Below are positions 5,096 to 12,568 of a DNA stretch of 14,194 nucleotides, piece by piece; the first letter of the stretch is position 1, and every line of letters begins with the position of its first letter. Below the pieces are notes generated by a model. It did no database searches and was not told the DNA's origin. It worked only from the letters and a program-made list of their open reading frames with translations. This DNA comes from Thermodesulfovibrionales bacterium (GTDB lineage Bacteria > Nitrospirota > Thermodesulfovibrionia > Thermodesulfovibrionales > UBA1546). The translations under genes were made by a program, and so were the position numbers. The DNA is taken from NCBI GenBank assembly GCA_919901705.1, contig CAKKPR010000303.1:1-14194 (forward strand), written 5' to 3'.

Positions 5096-7699
5096 ATGAT
5101 TACGATTAACATAAACGGCAATGAGATTAAGCTTGAAAAGCCTGTCACGGTGCTTGAGGCTGCAAGGTCTGCGGGCATAAAGATTCCTACGCTCTGTTAC
5201 CATGAGCAGCTGGAAAAGTATGGTGGATGCAGATTGTGTCTGGTTGAAGTCGAAAAGATACCGAGGCTTCAGACAGCATGCACCTTGATGGTTACCGACG
5301 GCATGGTAGTAAGAACAGAGACTCCCCAGATAGCTGACGTCAGGAGGGGGATACTGGAATTTTTGCTTATAAACCATCCGCTGGATTGCCCTTACTGCGA
5401 TAAGGCAGGCGAGTGCGAACTTCAGGACCTCGTGGAAAAGTATGGCCCTGCAAAGGGAAGATATAAAGAGAAAAAGAGAAAGGCGCCCGAGAGCCTTGAA
5501 GACCCGGTTATTGTCAGGAATATGGAAAGGTGCATTATGTGCACAAGGTGCGTGAGGATGTGCGAGGGTGTTCAGGGCGCGTCAGCCATTGCAGTTATAG
5601 ACAGAGGAGGGCACTCTCATGTAGAGCCTTTCTCAGGCGGGAAGTACGACTGCGAATATTGCGGCAACTGTGTTTCTGTATGTCCGGTCGGAGCCATTAT
5701 GTCAAGGCTTCACAGACACAGCTACAGGCCCTGGCAGGTAAAAGAAAAAACAGAGACGATATGTCCATATTGCGGCGTCGGATGCACGGTCGTTGCCCAG
5801 GTGCGGGACGACAGCATTAAAAGGGTCATCCCAAAGATAGGTTCGCCTGTCAACAACGGAATGCTCTGTTCAAGGGGAAGATTCGGCTATGAATTTGTCG
5901 GGAGCAGCGAAAGGCTTACATCCCCGATGATAAAAAAGAACGGGGTGCTTGAACAGGCTACATGGGAAGAGGCGATCAGCCTTACGGCAAAGAGGCTTGG
6001 AGAAATAAAAAATAAATACGGCGGTTCTTCCATAGCAGGGATAGCCTCGCCAAGATGCACTAATGAAGATAATTATGTCTTCCAGAAATTTATGAGAATC
6101 GCACTCGGCACCAATAATATTGACAGCGCCGCAAGGACAGGGTATGCAGGAACTCAGACGTTTATTGAGAACATCTTCGGACAGGGCGCAACTGCAAATA
6201 TAATAGCAGGCCTTTCAAACTCTGATTCTGTGCTTGTAATCGGCGGAGACCCGACAACAATAAATCCGATACTGGGCCTGCAGATAAGGGCCTGCTCAAG
6301 AAAGGGCGGGAACATACTTGCAATCGGGCATATTAAAGGCCTTGAAAAATTTAATCCCTTAACAGTCAGCCCGCGATTCTATACAGAGACCGTCCTGCTT
6401 GAGGGCCTTGTTTCTGCGCTGAAGAATAAAAAAGGACTCTCAGGCTCAATCCCCGTGCTTGAGGCAAAGATAAAGGATATAAACACATCTGCGAAAGAAG
6501 TTGAAAACAGATGCGGGATTGCTGAAAAAGATTTCATTCGCTTTACTGATACGCTTTCAGAATCTTTGACGCCTGCCATAGTGCTTGGCAAAGATATAGT
6601 GCAGAGCAGCGGAGGCAGTTATAAGCTTATGCTGATTTCAGCAATAAATTATCTCATGAATGCAAGAATCTATCTGCTTTGTGAACGTGCAAATGAGCAG
6701 GGCTTGCTTGATATGGGCTGCGCACCCGACCTTTTGCCGGGGTACAGGCCTCTCGCCTTTGCCGAGTTCAGGAAAAGATATGAAAACGCATGGAAGTCCC
6801 CAATCTCTGAAAAGCCGGGACTTTCGATATTTGAAATGGTAGATTCTGCAAAGAGCAATGCCTTAAAGGCAATGTATATAATGGGGGAAAACCCTGTTTT
6901 TAATCTTCCGAATTCAAAGGCCGTTACAGCAGCCCTTAAGAATGTTGATTTCATTGTTGTGCAGGATATCTTTCTTACAGAGACAGGAAAACTTGCGGAT
7001 GTTGTGTTCCCGGCATTGAGCTGGGCAGAGAAAGACGGAACATTCACCAATATGGAAAGAAGGATTCAGCGTCTGAGAAAGGCTGTAAACAGGGAAGGGA
7101 TGGAAGACTGGAGGATTATCTCAGAGGTGTCGAAGAATATGGGAGTTAAACTTAACTACTCAGGTGCAGAAGAAATTTTTCAAGAGATAAGCAGGATTTC
7201 TCCATTGCACAGAGACCTGACTTATGAAGAGATAGAAAAAGGGGATGCAATATATCCGTATAAGGGCGAGCCCTTAAGAGGCGTTATGGAAGATATTCAG
7301 ATGCACAAAGGCAGCAGCGTAAATCCGGACGGGAAATTATATCTGAGGCTTGAAAGGCCCTTATTCCATTCAGGGACGCTGTCAACGAAGGCCCCTGCAT
7401 TGGTAAAGATATACCCTGAGGCAGTTGCAAGTATCAGTCCTTCTATTGGCGAAGCTCTTTCCCTTAAATCAGGCGATATGGTAAAGGTATCTACAAGGAC
7501 CGGGTCTCTTGAACTTCCTGTAAATATTGATAATAAACTCGATAATTTATCCGTGATGCTCACTAATAATTTTGAGAATAAAGGGGCGTTCAGCCTGATG
7601 GAATATACAATTGACCCTGTGACAAAGGCCCCTGTTATAGACGCTAACGAAGTGAAGCTGGAGAAGTCGGTACGACTCGATTCCGAGGTGCGGGCATGA
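5096..7699 (+). CDS. nuoG: NADH-quinone oxidoreductase subunit G (75 kDa, formate-dehydrogenase-like)
   Basis: NuoG relays electrons from NuoF through several Fe-S clusters. In the 867-residue product the ligands are visible in order. The [2Fe-2S] cluster has Cys34, Cys45, Cys48 and Cys62. N5 has His94, Cys98, Cys101 and Cys107. A ferredoxin-like pair follows: Cys146/149/152/156 and Cys186/189/192/196. The extra N7 motif is Cys223, Cys226, Cys230 and Cys258. The rest is a molybdopterin-oxidoreductase fold ending in a dinucleotide-binding-like domain. Where formate dehydrogenases have catalytic Cys or Sec, this protein reads SAARTGYAG, so it should be a structural, non-catalytic homologue. ATG 5096 (MITININGNE) fits the family start; ATG 5075 lies in the repeat and adds seven residues. 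Neither has a clear ribosome binding site. Confidence 0.95.
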   Translation: MITININGNEIKLEKPVTVLEAARSAGIKIPTLCYHEQLEKYGGCRLCLVEVEKIPRLQTACTLMVTDGMVVRTETPQIADVRRGILEFLLINHPLDCPYCDKAGECELQDLVEKYGPAKGRYKEKKRKAPESLEDPVIVRNMERCIMCTRCVRMCEGVQGASAIAVIDRGGHSHVEPFSGGKYDCEYCGNCVSVCPVGAIMSRLHRHSYRPWQVKEKTETICPYCGVGCTVVAQVRDDSIKRVIPKIGSPVNNGMLCSRGRFGYEFVGSSERLTSPMIKKNGVLEQATWEEAISLTAKRLGEIKNKYGGSSIAGIASPRCTNEDNYVFQKFMRIALGTNNIDSAARTGYAGTQTFIENIFGQGATANIIAGLSNSDSVLVIGGDPTTINPILGLQIRACSRKGGNILAIGHIKGLEKFNPLTVSPRFYTETVLLEGLVSALKNKKGLSGSIPVLEAKIKDINTSAKEVENRCGIAEKDFIRFTDTLSESLTPAIVLGKDIVQSSGGSYKLMLISAINYLMNARIYLLCERANEQGLLDMGCAPDLLPGYRPLAFAEFRKRYENAWKSPISEKPGLSIFEMVDSAKSNALKAMYIMGENPVFNLPNSKAVTAALKNVDFIVVQDIFLTETGKLADVVFPALSWAEKDGTFTNMERRIQRLRKAVNREGMEDWRIISEVSKNMGVKLNYSGAEEIFQEISRISPLHRDLTYEEIEKGDAIYPYKGEPLRGVMEDIQMHKGSSVNPDGKLYLRLERPLFHSGTLSTKAPALVKIYPEAVASISPSIGEALSLKSGDMVKVSTRTGSLELPVNIDNKLDNLSVMLTNNFENKGAFSLMEYTIDPVTKAPVIDANEVKLEKSVRLDSEVRA

Positions 7700-8754
7700 A
7701 CGAAATCCTCGGGACTATTATTGCGCCGGATACTGTGGATATACTGATAAAGTACGGGATAAATATTTTAATAATACTTTTAAAGATTGCCGCTGTAATA
7801 GCCGTAGCATTGCTTCATGTTGCATATGCAACTTATTGGGAGCGTAAAGTAATAGGGCATATGCAGGTAAGGCTCGGCCCTATCGAAGTGGGCTGGCACG
7901 GGCTTTTACAGCCGATTGCAGACGGCGTAAAATTATTTTTTAAGGAAGATATAATCCCGGCAAATGCGGATAAACCATTATTCTATCTTGCCCCTGTCAT
8001 CTTTTTTGTTTCGGCCCTGACTTCATTGGCGGTGCTGCCGTTTTTTGAAGGTTTTGTTGTTGCCAATATAAATATCGGGCTTCTTTTCCTTTTTGCAATG
8101 TCTTCCCTCGGAGCTTACGGAATCATCGTGGCAGGCTGGTCGTCAAACTCCAAATATGCATTTCTCGGCGGGCTCAGGTCAGCCTCACAGGTTATAAGCT
8201 ATGAAATTGCGATGGGGCTGAGCCTTGTCGGGGTTATGCTTATGGCAGGTTCTCTTAACCTTTCCGATATCGTAAGGGCCCAGCATCAGTATCCTACAGG
8301 CATGTATGCAATACCGCAATTCCTGGGCTTCTTTGTATTTGTTGTCGCTGCATTTGCAGAGACGAACAGGCTTCCCTTTGACCTTCCGGAGGCCGAGAGC
8401 GAGCTTGTGGCAGGCTATTTCACAGAATACAGCAGTTTCAGGTTTGCAATGTTTTTCCTCGGTGAATACACGGGGATGCTGATAATGTCCTCAATCTCGG
8501 CAATATGCTTTCTTGGCGGCTGGACCATCCCGAAGTTTATTACGGATGCAATCCCGTTCTTGCTGAATGTACCGGGGATTGTATGGTTTCTTATAAAGGT
8601 TTATGCATTCATGTTCTTCTATTACTGGGTCAGGGCAACCCTGCCGAGATACAGGTATGACCAGCTTATGGCTATAGGGTGGAAGATACTTATACCATTG
8701 GCGCTGTTGAATATAGTAATAACAGGTCTAGTGAAAATATTGGTTAAGGGATGA
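7696..8754 (+). CDS. nuoH: NADH-quinone oxidoreductase subunit H
   Basis: NuoH is the membrane subunit that closes the quinone tunnel and links it to the proton path. The 352-residue, highly hydrophobic product has about eight membrane helices. Its signature regions are YATYWERKVIGHMQVRLGP near residues 45-63, with GLLQPIADGVKLFFKED following, and AFAETNRLPFDLPEAESELV near 217-236 with GYFTEYSSFRF. The start ATG overlaps the nuoG stop as ATGA, and GAGG at 7685-7688 is a well-spaced ribosome binding site. The stop lies one base before the nuoI start, so G, H and I form a tightly coupled block free of repeats. Confidence 0.97.
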   Translation: MNEILGTIIAPDTVDILIKYGINILIILLKIAAVIAVALLHVAYATYWERKVIGHMQVRLGPIEVGWHGLLQPIADGVKLFFKEDIIPANADKPLFYLAPVIFFVSALTSLAVLPFFEGFVVANINIGLLFLFAMSSLGAYGIIVAGWSSNSKYAFLGGLRSASQVISYEIAMGLSLVGVMLMAGSLNLSDIVRAQHQYPTGMYAIPQFLGFFVFVVAAFAETNRLPFDLPEAESELVAGYFTEYSSFRFAMFFLGEYTGMLIMSSISAICFLGGWTIPKFITDAIPFLLNVPGIVWFLIKVYAFMFFYYWVRATLPRYRYDQLMAIGWKILIPLALLNIVITGLVKILVKG

Positions 8755-8755
8755 T

Positions 8756-9307
8756 ATGACAGCAGGGAAGTTTATAAGGACAATATTTTTTATTGAGATC
8801 TTGCAGGGCATGGCATTGACCCTCAGAACAATGTTTACGCCTGCGGTTACGAGACGCTATCCAAAGGTCAAGAGACCTGTCCAGCCCGGATTCAGAGGGC
8901 TGCATGCACTTGCGAAGAATGAAGAAGGCAAGATGAAATGTGTTGGATGCGGTCTTTGCGGCGCGTACTGCCCGTCGCAGTGCATACATATTTATACAAC
9001 AGAGGGTGAGGACCACAACAAGGTCGTAGACAGATATGAGGTAGAGGTTCTCAGGTGTGTTTACTGCGGTTTCTGTGTTGAGGCATGTCCTTTTGGGGCA
9101 ATTTCATTGAGTGAGCATTACGAATACTCAGGCTATTCGAGAGAAGAATTTTATATGACGAAGGACATGCTTCTCGCCAACTGGGACAAATATTTCACAG
9201 GCAAAAAGGGCGAGAGGTACTACAAGGATTTCTGGGGGCCGAAATCAGAAGATTTTCATGGATATGAAGGGCAGGCAATGTTTAAAGGGATAAAGAATGA
9301 AAAGTGA
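8756..9307 (+). CDS. nuoI: NADH-quinone oxidoreductase subunit I (two [4Fe-4S] ferredoxin-like)
   Basis: NuoI carries clusters N6a and N6b, which conduct electrons from NuoG to N2 in NuoB. The 183-residue product has two ferredoxin motifs: Cys62, Cys65, Cys68 with Cys72 (KCVGCGLCGAYCP), and Cys101, Cys104, Cys107 with Cys111 (RCVYCGFCVEACP). In each, the fourth Cys serves the other cluster in the usual interleaved pattern. An amphipathic N-terminal stretch (about 1-25) is expected to lie on the membrane. The ATG at 8756 follows nuoH by one base, with AAGGG just upstream. All cluster cysteines are ordinary TGC or TGT codons, unlike nuoB. Confidence 0.97.
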   Translation: MTAGKFIRTIFFIEILQGMALTLRTMFTPAVTRRYPKVKRPVQPGFRGLHALAKNEEGKMKCVGCGLCGAYCPSQCIHIYTTEGEDHNKVVDRYEVEVLRCVYCGFCVEACPFGAISLSEHYEYSGYSREEFYMTKDMLLANWDKYFTGKKGERYYKDFWGPKSEDFHGYEGQAMFKGIKNEK

Positions 9308-9311
9308 AAAA

Positions 9312-9396
9312 TGTCATTGCGAGGAGTCCCGATATTATCGGGACGACGAAGCAATCTCAAAGAAAGGGATTGCCACGCCTTCGGCTCGCAATGACA
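9312..9396. repeat. Palindromic repeat, family 1 copy C (nuoI-nuoJ gap)
   Basis: Terminal inverted repeats TGTCATTGCGAG (9312-9323) and CTCGCAATGACA (9385-9396) flank the inner hairpin GTCCCGATA (9326-9334)/TATCGGGAC (9336-9344). At 85 bp it is the longest copy. Unlike copies A and B, its terminal ATG is followed at once by an in-frame stop (ACA GGA TAG), so it does not extend nuoJ. Confidence 0.88.
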
Positions 9397-9411
9397 GGAT
9401 AGAGGAGCATT

Positions 9412-9927
9412 GTGTTACCTAAACTATTTTTTGGATATTATGCAGCAGTGATAGTTATTCTATCCCTGCTTGTCGTTACGAGGAAAAACCCTGTGCGCAG
9501 CGTTATGTGGATGCTGCTCCTTTTCTTTCACATAGCGAGTCTTTATCTGTTTTTAAATGCGGAGTTCATTGCAGCCATACAGGTGATTGTTTATGCAGGA
9601 GCAATACTCGTGCTTTTCCTGTTTGTGGTCTTGCTGCTTAATCTGAGGGAGGAACTTAAAGTTAAGAGGTTTATAGGTTCATGGCCTGCAGGGCTTTTTG
9701 TCTCTGCGGCTATCCTTGCAATTGTCATTAATGTAATAAGGTCTTTTGTGCTCGCCGCACCGCCCGGCAAGTATTCTATCGAATATATAAAGGAAGCGAC
9801 CCATACAAAGGCCCTGGGAACGATATTGTATACGGAGTATTTGTTCCCGTTTGAAATAGCGTCGCTGGTGCTTCTTATTGCCATCATAGGCGCAATCGTG
9901 CTTGCAAAGAGAAAAACGAGGAGCTGA
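9412..9927 (+). CDS. nuoJ: NADH-quinone oxidoreductase subunit J
   Basis: NuoJ is a membrane-arm subunit next to NuoA, K and H; its third helix is part of the conformational coupling between quinone reduction and pumping. The 171-residue product has five hydrophobic segments (about 5-20, 27-48, 53-75, 90-112 and 138-163). The conserved stretch AEFIAAIQVIVYAGAILVLF (about 50-69) carries the characteristic Tyr-Ala-Gly of helix 3. The start is a GTG at 9412 with AGGAG at 9403-9407, four bases upstream; no ATG fits better. A 127-base repeat region separates it from nuoK. Confidence 0.94.
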   Translation: MLPKLFFGYYAAVIVILSLLVVTRKNPVRSVMWMLLLFFHIASLYLFLNAEFIAAIQVIVYAGAILVLFLFVVLLLNLREELKVKRFIGSWPAGLFVSAAILAIVINVIRSFVLAAPPGKYSIEYIKEATHTKALGTILYTEYLFPFEIASLVLLIAIIGAIVLAKRKTRS

Positions 9928-9931
9928 TGAA

Positions 9932-10040
9932 AAATAAATTTAAGATTCTCGCCTCAGGCGAGTCGCCGAGGAGACAAGATTTAAGATTCAAAATTACGGA
10001 ATTCATTAATTTTAAATTTTTAATTTTAAATTTTGAATTC
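9932..10040. repeat. AT-rich inverted-repeat region with a nested GC-rich hairpin (nuoJ-nuoK gap)
   Basis: The region is dominated by A/T and contains GAATTC at 9999-10004 and 10035-10040 around runs of AATTTTAAATTT that fold back on themselves. Left-hand words (AAGATT, TTAAGATTCAAAATTA) recur at 10362-10405. Nested in it is CTCGCC (9948-9953), TCA, GGCGAG (9957-9962), then TCGCCGAGGAG, related to the GC-rich element at 151-210. Confidence 0.5.
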
Positions 10041-10052
10041 TCACGGAGTGAG
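10040..10052 (+). promoter_or_regulatory. nuoK ribosome binding site within a small hairpin
   Basis: CTCAC (10040-10044), loop GGA, GTGAG (10048-10052) form a perfect 5-bp stem. The Shine-Dalgarno GGAG (10045-10048) lies in its loop, six bases from the nuoK ATG at 10055. The same GGAGTGAG word precedes nuoL. Confidence 0.4.
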
Positions 10053-10054
10053 TT

Positions 10055-10357
10055 ATGGTGCCTTTAAACTGGTATTTGATGCTTAGTGCAGTGGTCTTCA
10101 TGATAGGGGTGTTCGGGTTCCTTACAAGGAAGAACATCATAATAATGTTCATGTCTGTAGAGCTTATGCTTAACGGGGTTAATATCAGCCTCATTGCCTT
10201 CAGCCACTATCTGCAGGACATGAGGGGGCAGATACTTGTGTTTTTCATTATCACTGTTGCAGCGGCAGAGGCTGCCATAGGGCTTGCGATTATCATAGCC
10301 CTTTTCAGAAACAAGTCCACTGCGCATGTGGATGAGATGAACGAGATGAAGGGATGA
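10055..10357 (+). CDS. nuoK: NADH-quinone oxidoreductase subunit K
   Basis: NuoK is the small antiporter-related membrane subunit that forms the fourth proton path together with NuoJ. The 100-residue product has the standard length and three membrane helices (about 6-24, 27-50 and 58-82). Both essential buried glutamates are at the same numbers as in E. coli: Glu36 in MSVELMLN and Glu72 in AAAEAAIG. The ATG at 10055 has GGAG six bases upstream. It is isolated on both sides by repeat-rich gaps of 127 and 153 bases, although the family is usually tightly packed with its neighbours. Confidence 0.96.
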   Translation: MVPLNWYLMLSAVVFMIGVFGFLTRKNIIIMFMSVELMLNGVNISLIAFSHYLQDMRGQILVFFIITVAAAEAAIGLAIIIALFRNKSTAHVDEMNEMKG

Positions 10358-10360
10358 GAA

Positions 10361-10410
10361 ATAAATTTAAAATGCAAGATTCAAGATTTAAAATTAACGA
10401 ATTTCATTAT
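10361..10410. repeat. AT-rich repeat, second copy (nuoK-nuoL gap)
   Basis: This stretch (ATAAATTTAA, GCAAGATTCAAGATTTAAA, ATTAACGAATTTCATTA) matches the left part of the nuoJ-nuoK repeat once the GC-rich hairpin there is removed. Without that insert it looks like the ancestral form of the element. Confidence 0.5.
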
Positions 10411-10413
10411 TTC

Positions 10414-10489
10414 TGTCATTCTGGCTTGTCCAGAATCATTCTTTTGATTCCAGGCGTGTCGGAGGGATTCCCGACAAGCGGGAATGACA
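10414..10489. repeat. Palindromic repeat, family 2 (nuoK-nuoL gap)
   Basis: The element is bounded by TGTCATTC (10414-10421) and GAATGACA (10482-10489). Inside are two perfect hairpins: ATTCTGG (10418-10424)/CCAGAAT (10430-10436) and ATTCCCG (10467-10473)/CGGGAAT (10479-10485), each with a 5-base loop. The first five bases of each end (TGTCA/TGACA) match family 1, but the interior differs, so it is a distinct MITE-like family. Confidence 0.8.
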
Positions 10490-10510
10490 ACCGGGGAAAT
10501 GGAGTGAGAT

Positions 10511-12430
10511 ATGAATAATTATCTTTTAATACCATTTCTGCCGCTGGCTGCATTTTTGATTAACATTCTGCTGGGCAGGAACTTTTTAAAAGAGAAAGCG
10601 CACTGGGTATCAATCCTCGCTGTCGCAGGTTCATGGGTTGTCGCAGTGATGGCTCTCGTTGATACCATGGCAGGTAAGACAATAAATGAGGACCTTTACT
10701 CATGGTTCGTCTCCGGCAACTTTAAGGTTTCTGTCGGTTTCCTGATAGACCAGCTTACAGCAGTAATGCTGATCGTTGTTACTACCTGCAGTATGCTCAT
10801 TCATATTTATTCTGTCGGCTATATGCATGGTGACAAAGGATTTTACAGGTTCTTTGCATATCTGAGTTTATTTACTTTCTGCATGCTGATGCTCGTTATG
10901 GCGAACAACTTCCTCCAGCTTTATTTCGGATGGGAGGGCGTGGGCCTTTGTTCTTATTTCCTCATAGGATATTATTTTGACAAAAAATCAGCATCTGATG
11001 CAGGCAAGAAGGCTTTTATTGTAAACAGGTTTGGAGACTTTGGTTTTGGCCTTGGAATAATAATGATATTCCTTACCTTCGGGACTGTTTACTACGAGCC
11101 TGTTTTTGCCCAGGCCGGAGGATTTGCAAATCACACAGTTAATTTCCTTGGATATGATGTTCACCTTATGACATTGATTGCGCTGCTTCTTTTCTGCGGC
11201 TCTATAGGAAAATCAGCGCAGATGCCTCTGCATGTCTGGCTTCCTGATGCAATGGAAGGCCCGACGCCTGTGAGCGCGCTTATCCACGCAGCGACGATGG
11301 TTACAGCAGGTGTATTCCTTGTTGCAAGGTGCAGCCCGATATTCAGCCTCTCTGAAACTGCATTAATGGTTGTTGCTTTAACAGGAGCTATAACATCACT
11401 TTTTGCCGCAACAATCGGCCTTGTGCAAAATGACATAAAAAGGATTATCGCCTATTCAACCATAAGCCAGCTTGGATACATGTTCCTTGCATGCGGGGTT
11501 GGGGCATATTCAGCAGGTGTGTTCCATCTTTATACACATGCATTTTTCAAAGCGCTCTTATTCCTCTGCGCAGGAAGCGTTATGCATGCAATGGCAGGAG
11601 AACTTAATCTGCAGAAGATGGGCGGCCTTAAGAAATATATGCCGGTTACATACATCACAATGCTCCTTGCCTCATTAAGCATTGCAGGTGTTCCTGGATT
11701 TGCAGGGTTTTTCAGCAAGGACGAGATACTCTGGCTTGCATATTCCGGCCCGAGTCCTGTCGGAAAGCTTGTATGGGGCATTGGTACGGTCGTGGCATTC
11801 CTTACCGCATTGTATTCCTTCAGGCTTATATTTCTCACATTCCATGGGAAATTTCGCGGCACGCATGAGCAGGAGCATCATCTCCATGAATCACCAAAGG
11901 TTATGACAATACCCTTGATTCTTCTTTGTGTCGGCGCGATTGCATCAGGCTGGGTTGGGATACCTCACCTGCTTGGCGGAGGAGCGCATTTTACAGAGTT
12001 CATGAAACCGGTCCTTGGCCATCCTGAGGGACACGGCACTCATTCAGAGGAATGGATGGTTATGGCAGTTTCAGTTATTGCAGGGTTTTCAGGTATAGGG
12101 CTTGCATATTTTATGTATCTGAAAAGAGCTGATATTCCTGTCAGGCTTGCAGCCCGGTTCAGCGCCGTGCATAAAATCCTTTTAAATAAATATTATGTGG
12201 ATGAGTTTTACAGCTTTTTAATCGTCAGGCCGGCAATATGGATAGCAAAGAATATACTTATAGGCATTACTGACGCAAAGATTATAGAGGCAATTGTAAA
12301 TGGAATACCAAAGGCAATTGGCGGATTCAGCCAGGTGATTAGAAAGGTGCAAACAGGTTTTTTACAGCATTATGCAACAATAATGGCTACGGGCATATTA
12401 ATCATAGTTGCGATCATGTTGTTGAGGTAA
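10511..12430 (+). CDS. nuoL: NADH-quinone oxidoreductase subunit L (antiporter-like)
   Basis: NuoL is the distal antiporter-like subunit with the long lateral helix along the membrane arm. The 639-residue product has the expected length and about 16 membrane helices. The pumping residues are visible: Glu142 in FGWEGVGLCSYFLIG and Lys234 in GSIGKSAQMPLHVWLPDAM, then EGPTPVSALIHAATMVTAG, with the second-half lysine region LVQNDIKRIIAYSTISQLGY further on. The C-terminal segment (about 560-630) corresponds to the lateral helix and its anchor. The ATG at 10511 follows GGAG (10501-10504) by six bases. The TAA stop is followed by repeat copy D. Confidence 0.97.
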   Translation: MNNYLLIPFLPLAAFLINILLGRNFLKEKAHWVSILAVAGSWVVAVMALVDTMAGKTINEDLYSWFVSGNFKVSVGFLIDQLTAVMLIVVTTCSMLIHIYSVGYMHGDKGFYRFFAYLSLFTFCMLMLVMANNFLQLYFGWEGVGLCSYFLIGYYFDKKSASDAGKKAFIVNRFGDFGFGLGIIMIFLTFGTVYYEPVFAQAGGFANHTVNFLGYDVHLMTLIALLLFCGSIGKSAQMPLHVWLPDAMEGPTPVSALIHAATMVTAGVFLVARCSPIFSLSETALMVVALTGAITSLFAATIGLVQNDIKRIIAYSTISQLGYMFLACGVGAYSAGVFHLYTHAFFKALLFLCAGSVMHAMAGELNLQKMGGLKKYMPVTYITMLLASLSIAGVPGFAGFFSKDEILWLAYSGPSPVGKLVWGIGTVVAFLTALYSFRLIFLTFHGKFRGTHEQEHHLHESPKVMTIPLILLCVGAIASGWVGIPHLLGGGAHFTEFMKPVLGHPEGHGTHSEEWMVMAVSVIAGFSGIGLAYFMYLKRADIPVRLAARFSAVHKILLNKYYVDEFYSFLIVRPAIWIAKNILIGITDAKIIEAIVNGIPKAIGGFSQVIRKVQTGFLQHYATIMATGILIIVAIMLLR

Positions 12431-12446
12431 TGGGAAAATTTAGGAA

Positions 12447-12528
12447 TGTCATTGCGAGGAGCCCCGATATTATCGGGACGACGTGGCAATCTCAAAAACG
12501 AGATTCCTTCGCTGCGCTCGGAATGACA
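12447..12528. repeat. Palindromic repeat, family 1 copy D (nuoL-nuoM gap)
   Basis: The ends are TGTCATTGCGAG (12447-12458) and CTCGGAATGACA (12517-12528), with one mismatch between them. The inner hairpin GCCCCGATA (12461-12469)/TATCGGGAC (12471-12479) has one C-A mismatch. It is slightly more diverged than copies B and C. Confidence 0.87.
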
Positions 12529-12541
12529 AATTAAGGTGAGG

Positions 12542-12568
12542 ATGACAGTTTACGAGGTAGGTGAATGA
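12542..12568 (+). CDS. Possible 8-codon upstream ORF before nuoM
   Basis: An ATG at 12542 with AAGG (12533-12536) five bases upstream opens an eight-residue frame (MTVYEVGE) whose TGA at 12566-12568 overlaps the nuoM start as ATGATG. It could couple ribosomes into nuoM after the repeat in the nuoL-nuoM gap. It may equally be chance, since short frames are common. Confidence 0.2.
   Translation: MTVYEVGE

Noticed and set aside
3626..12528. Repeats as a CRISPR array
   Set aside because: Copies are kilobases apart between genes, 70-85 bp long and palindromic over their whole length, with no regular spacers and no cas genes.
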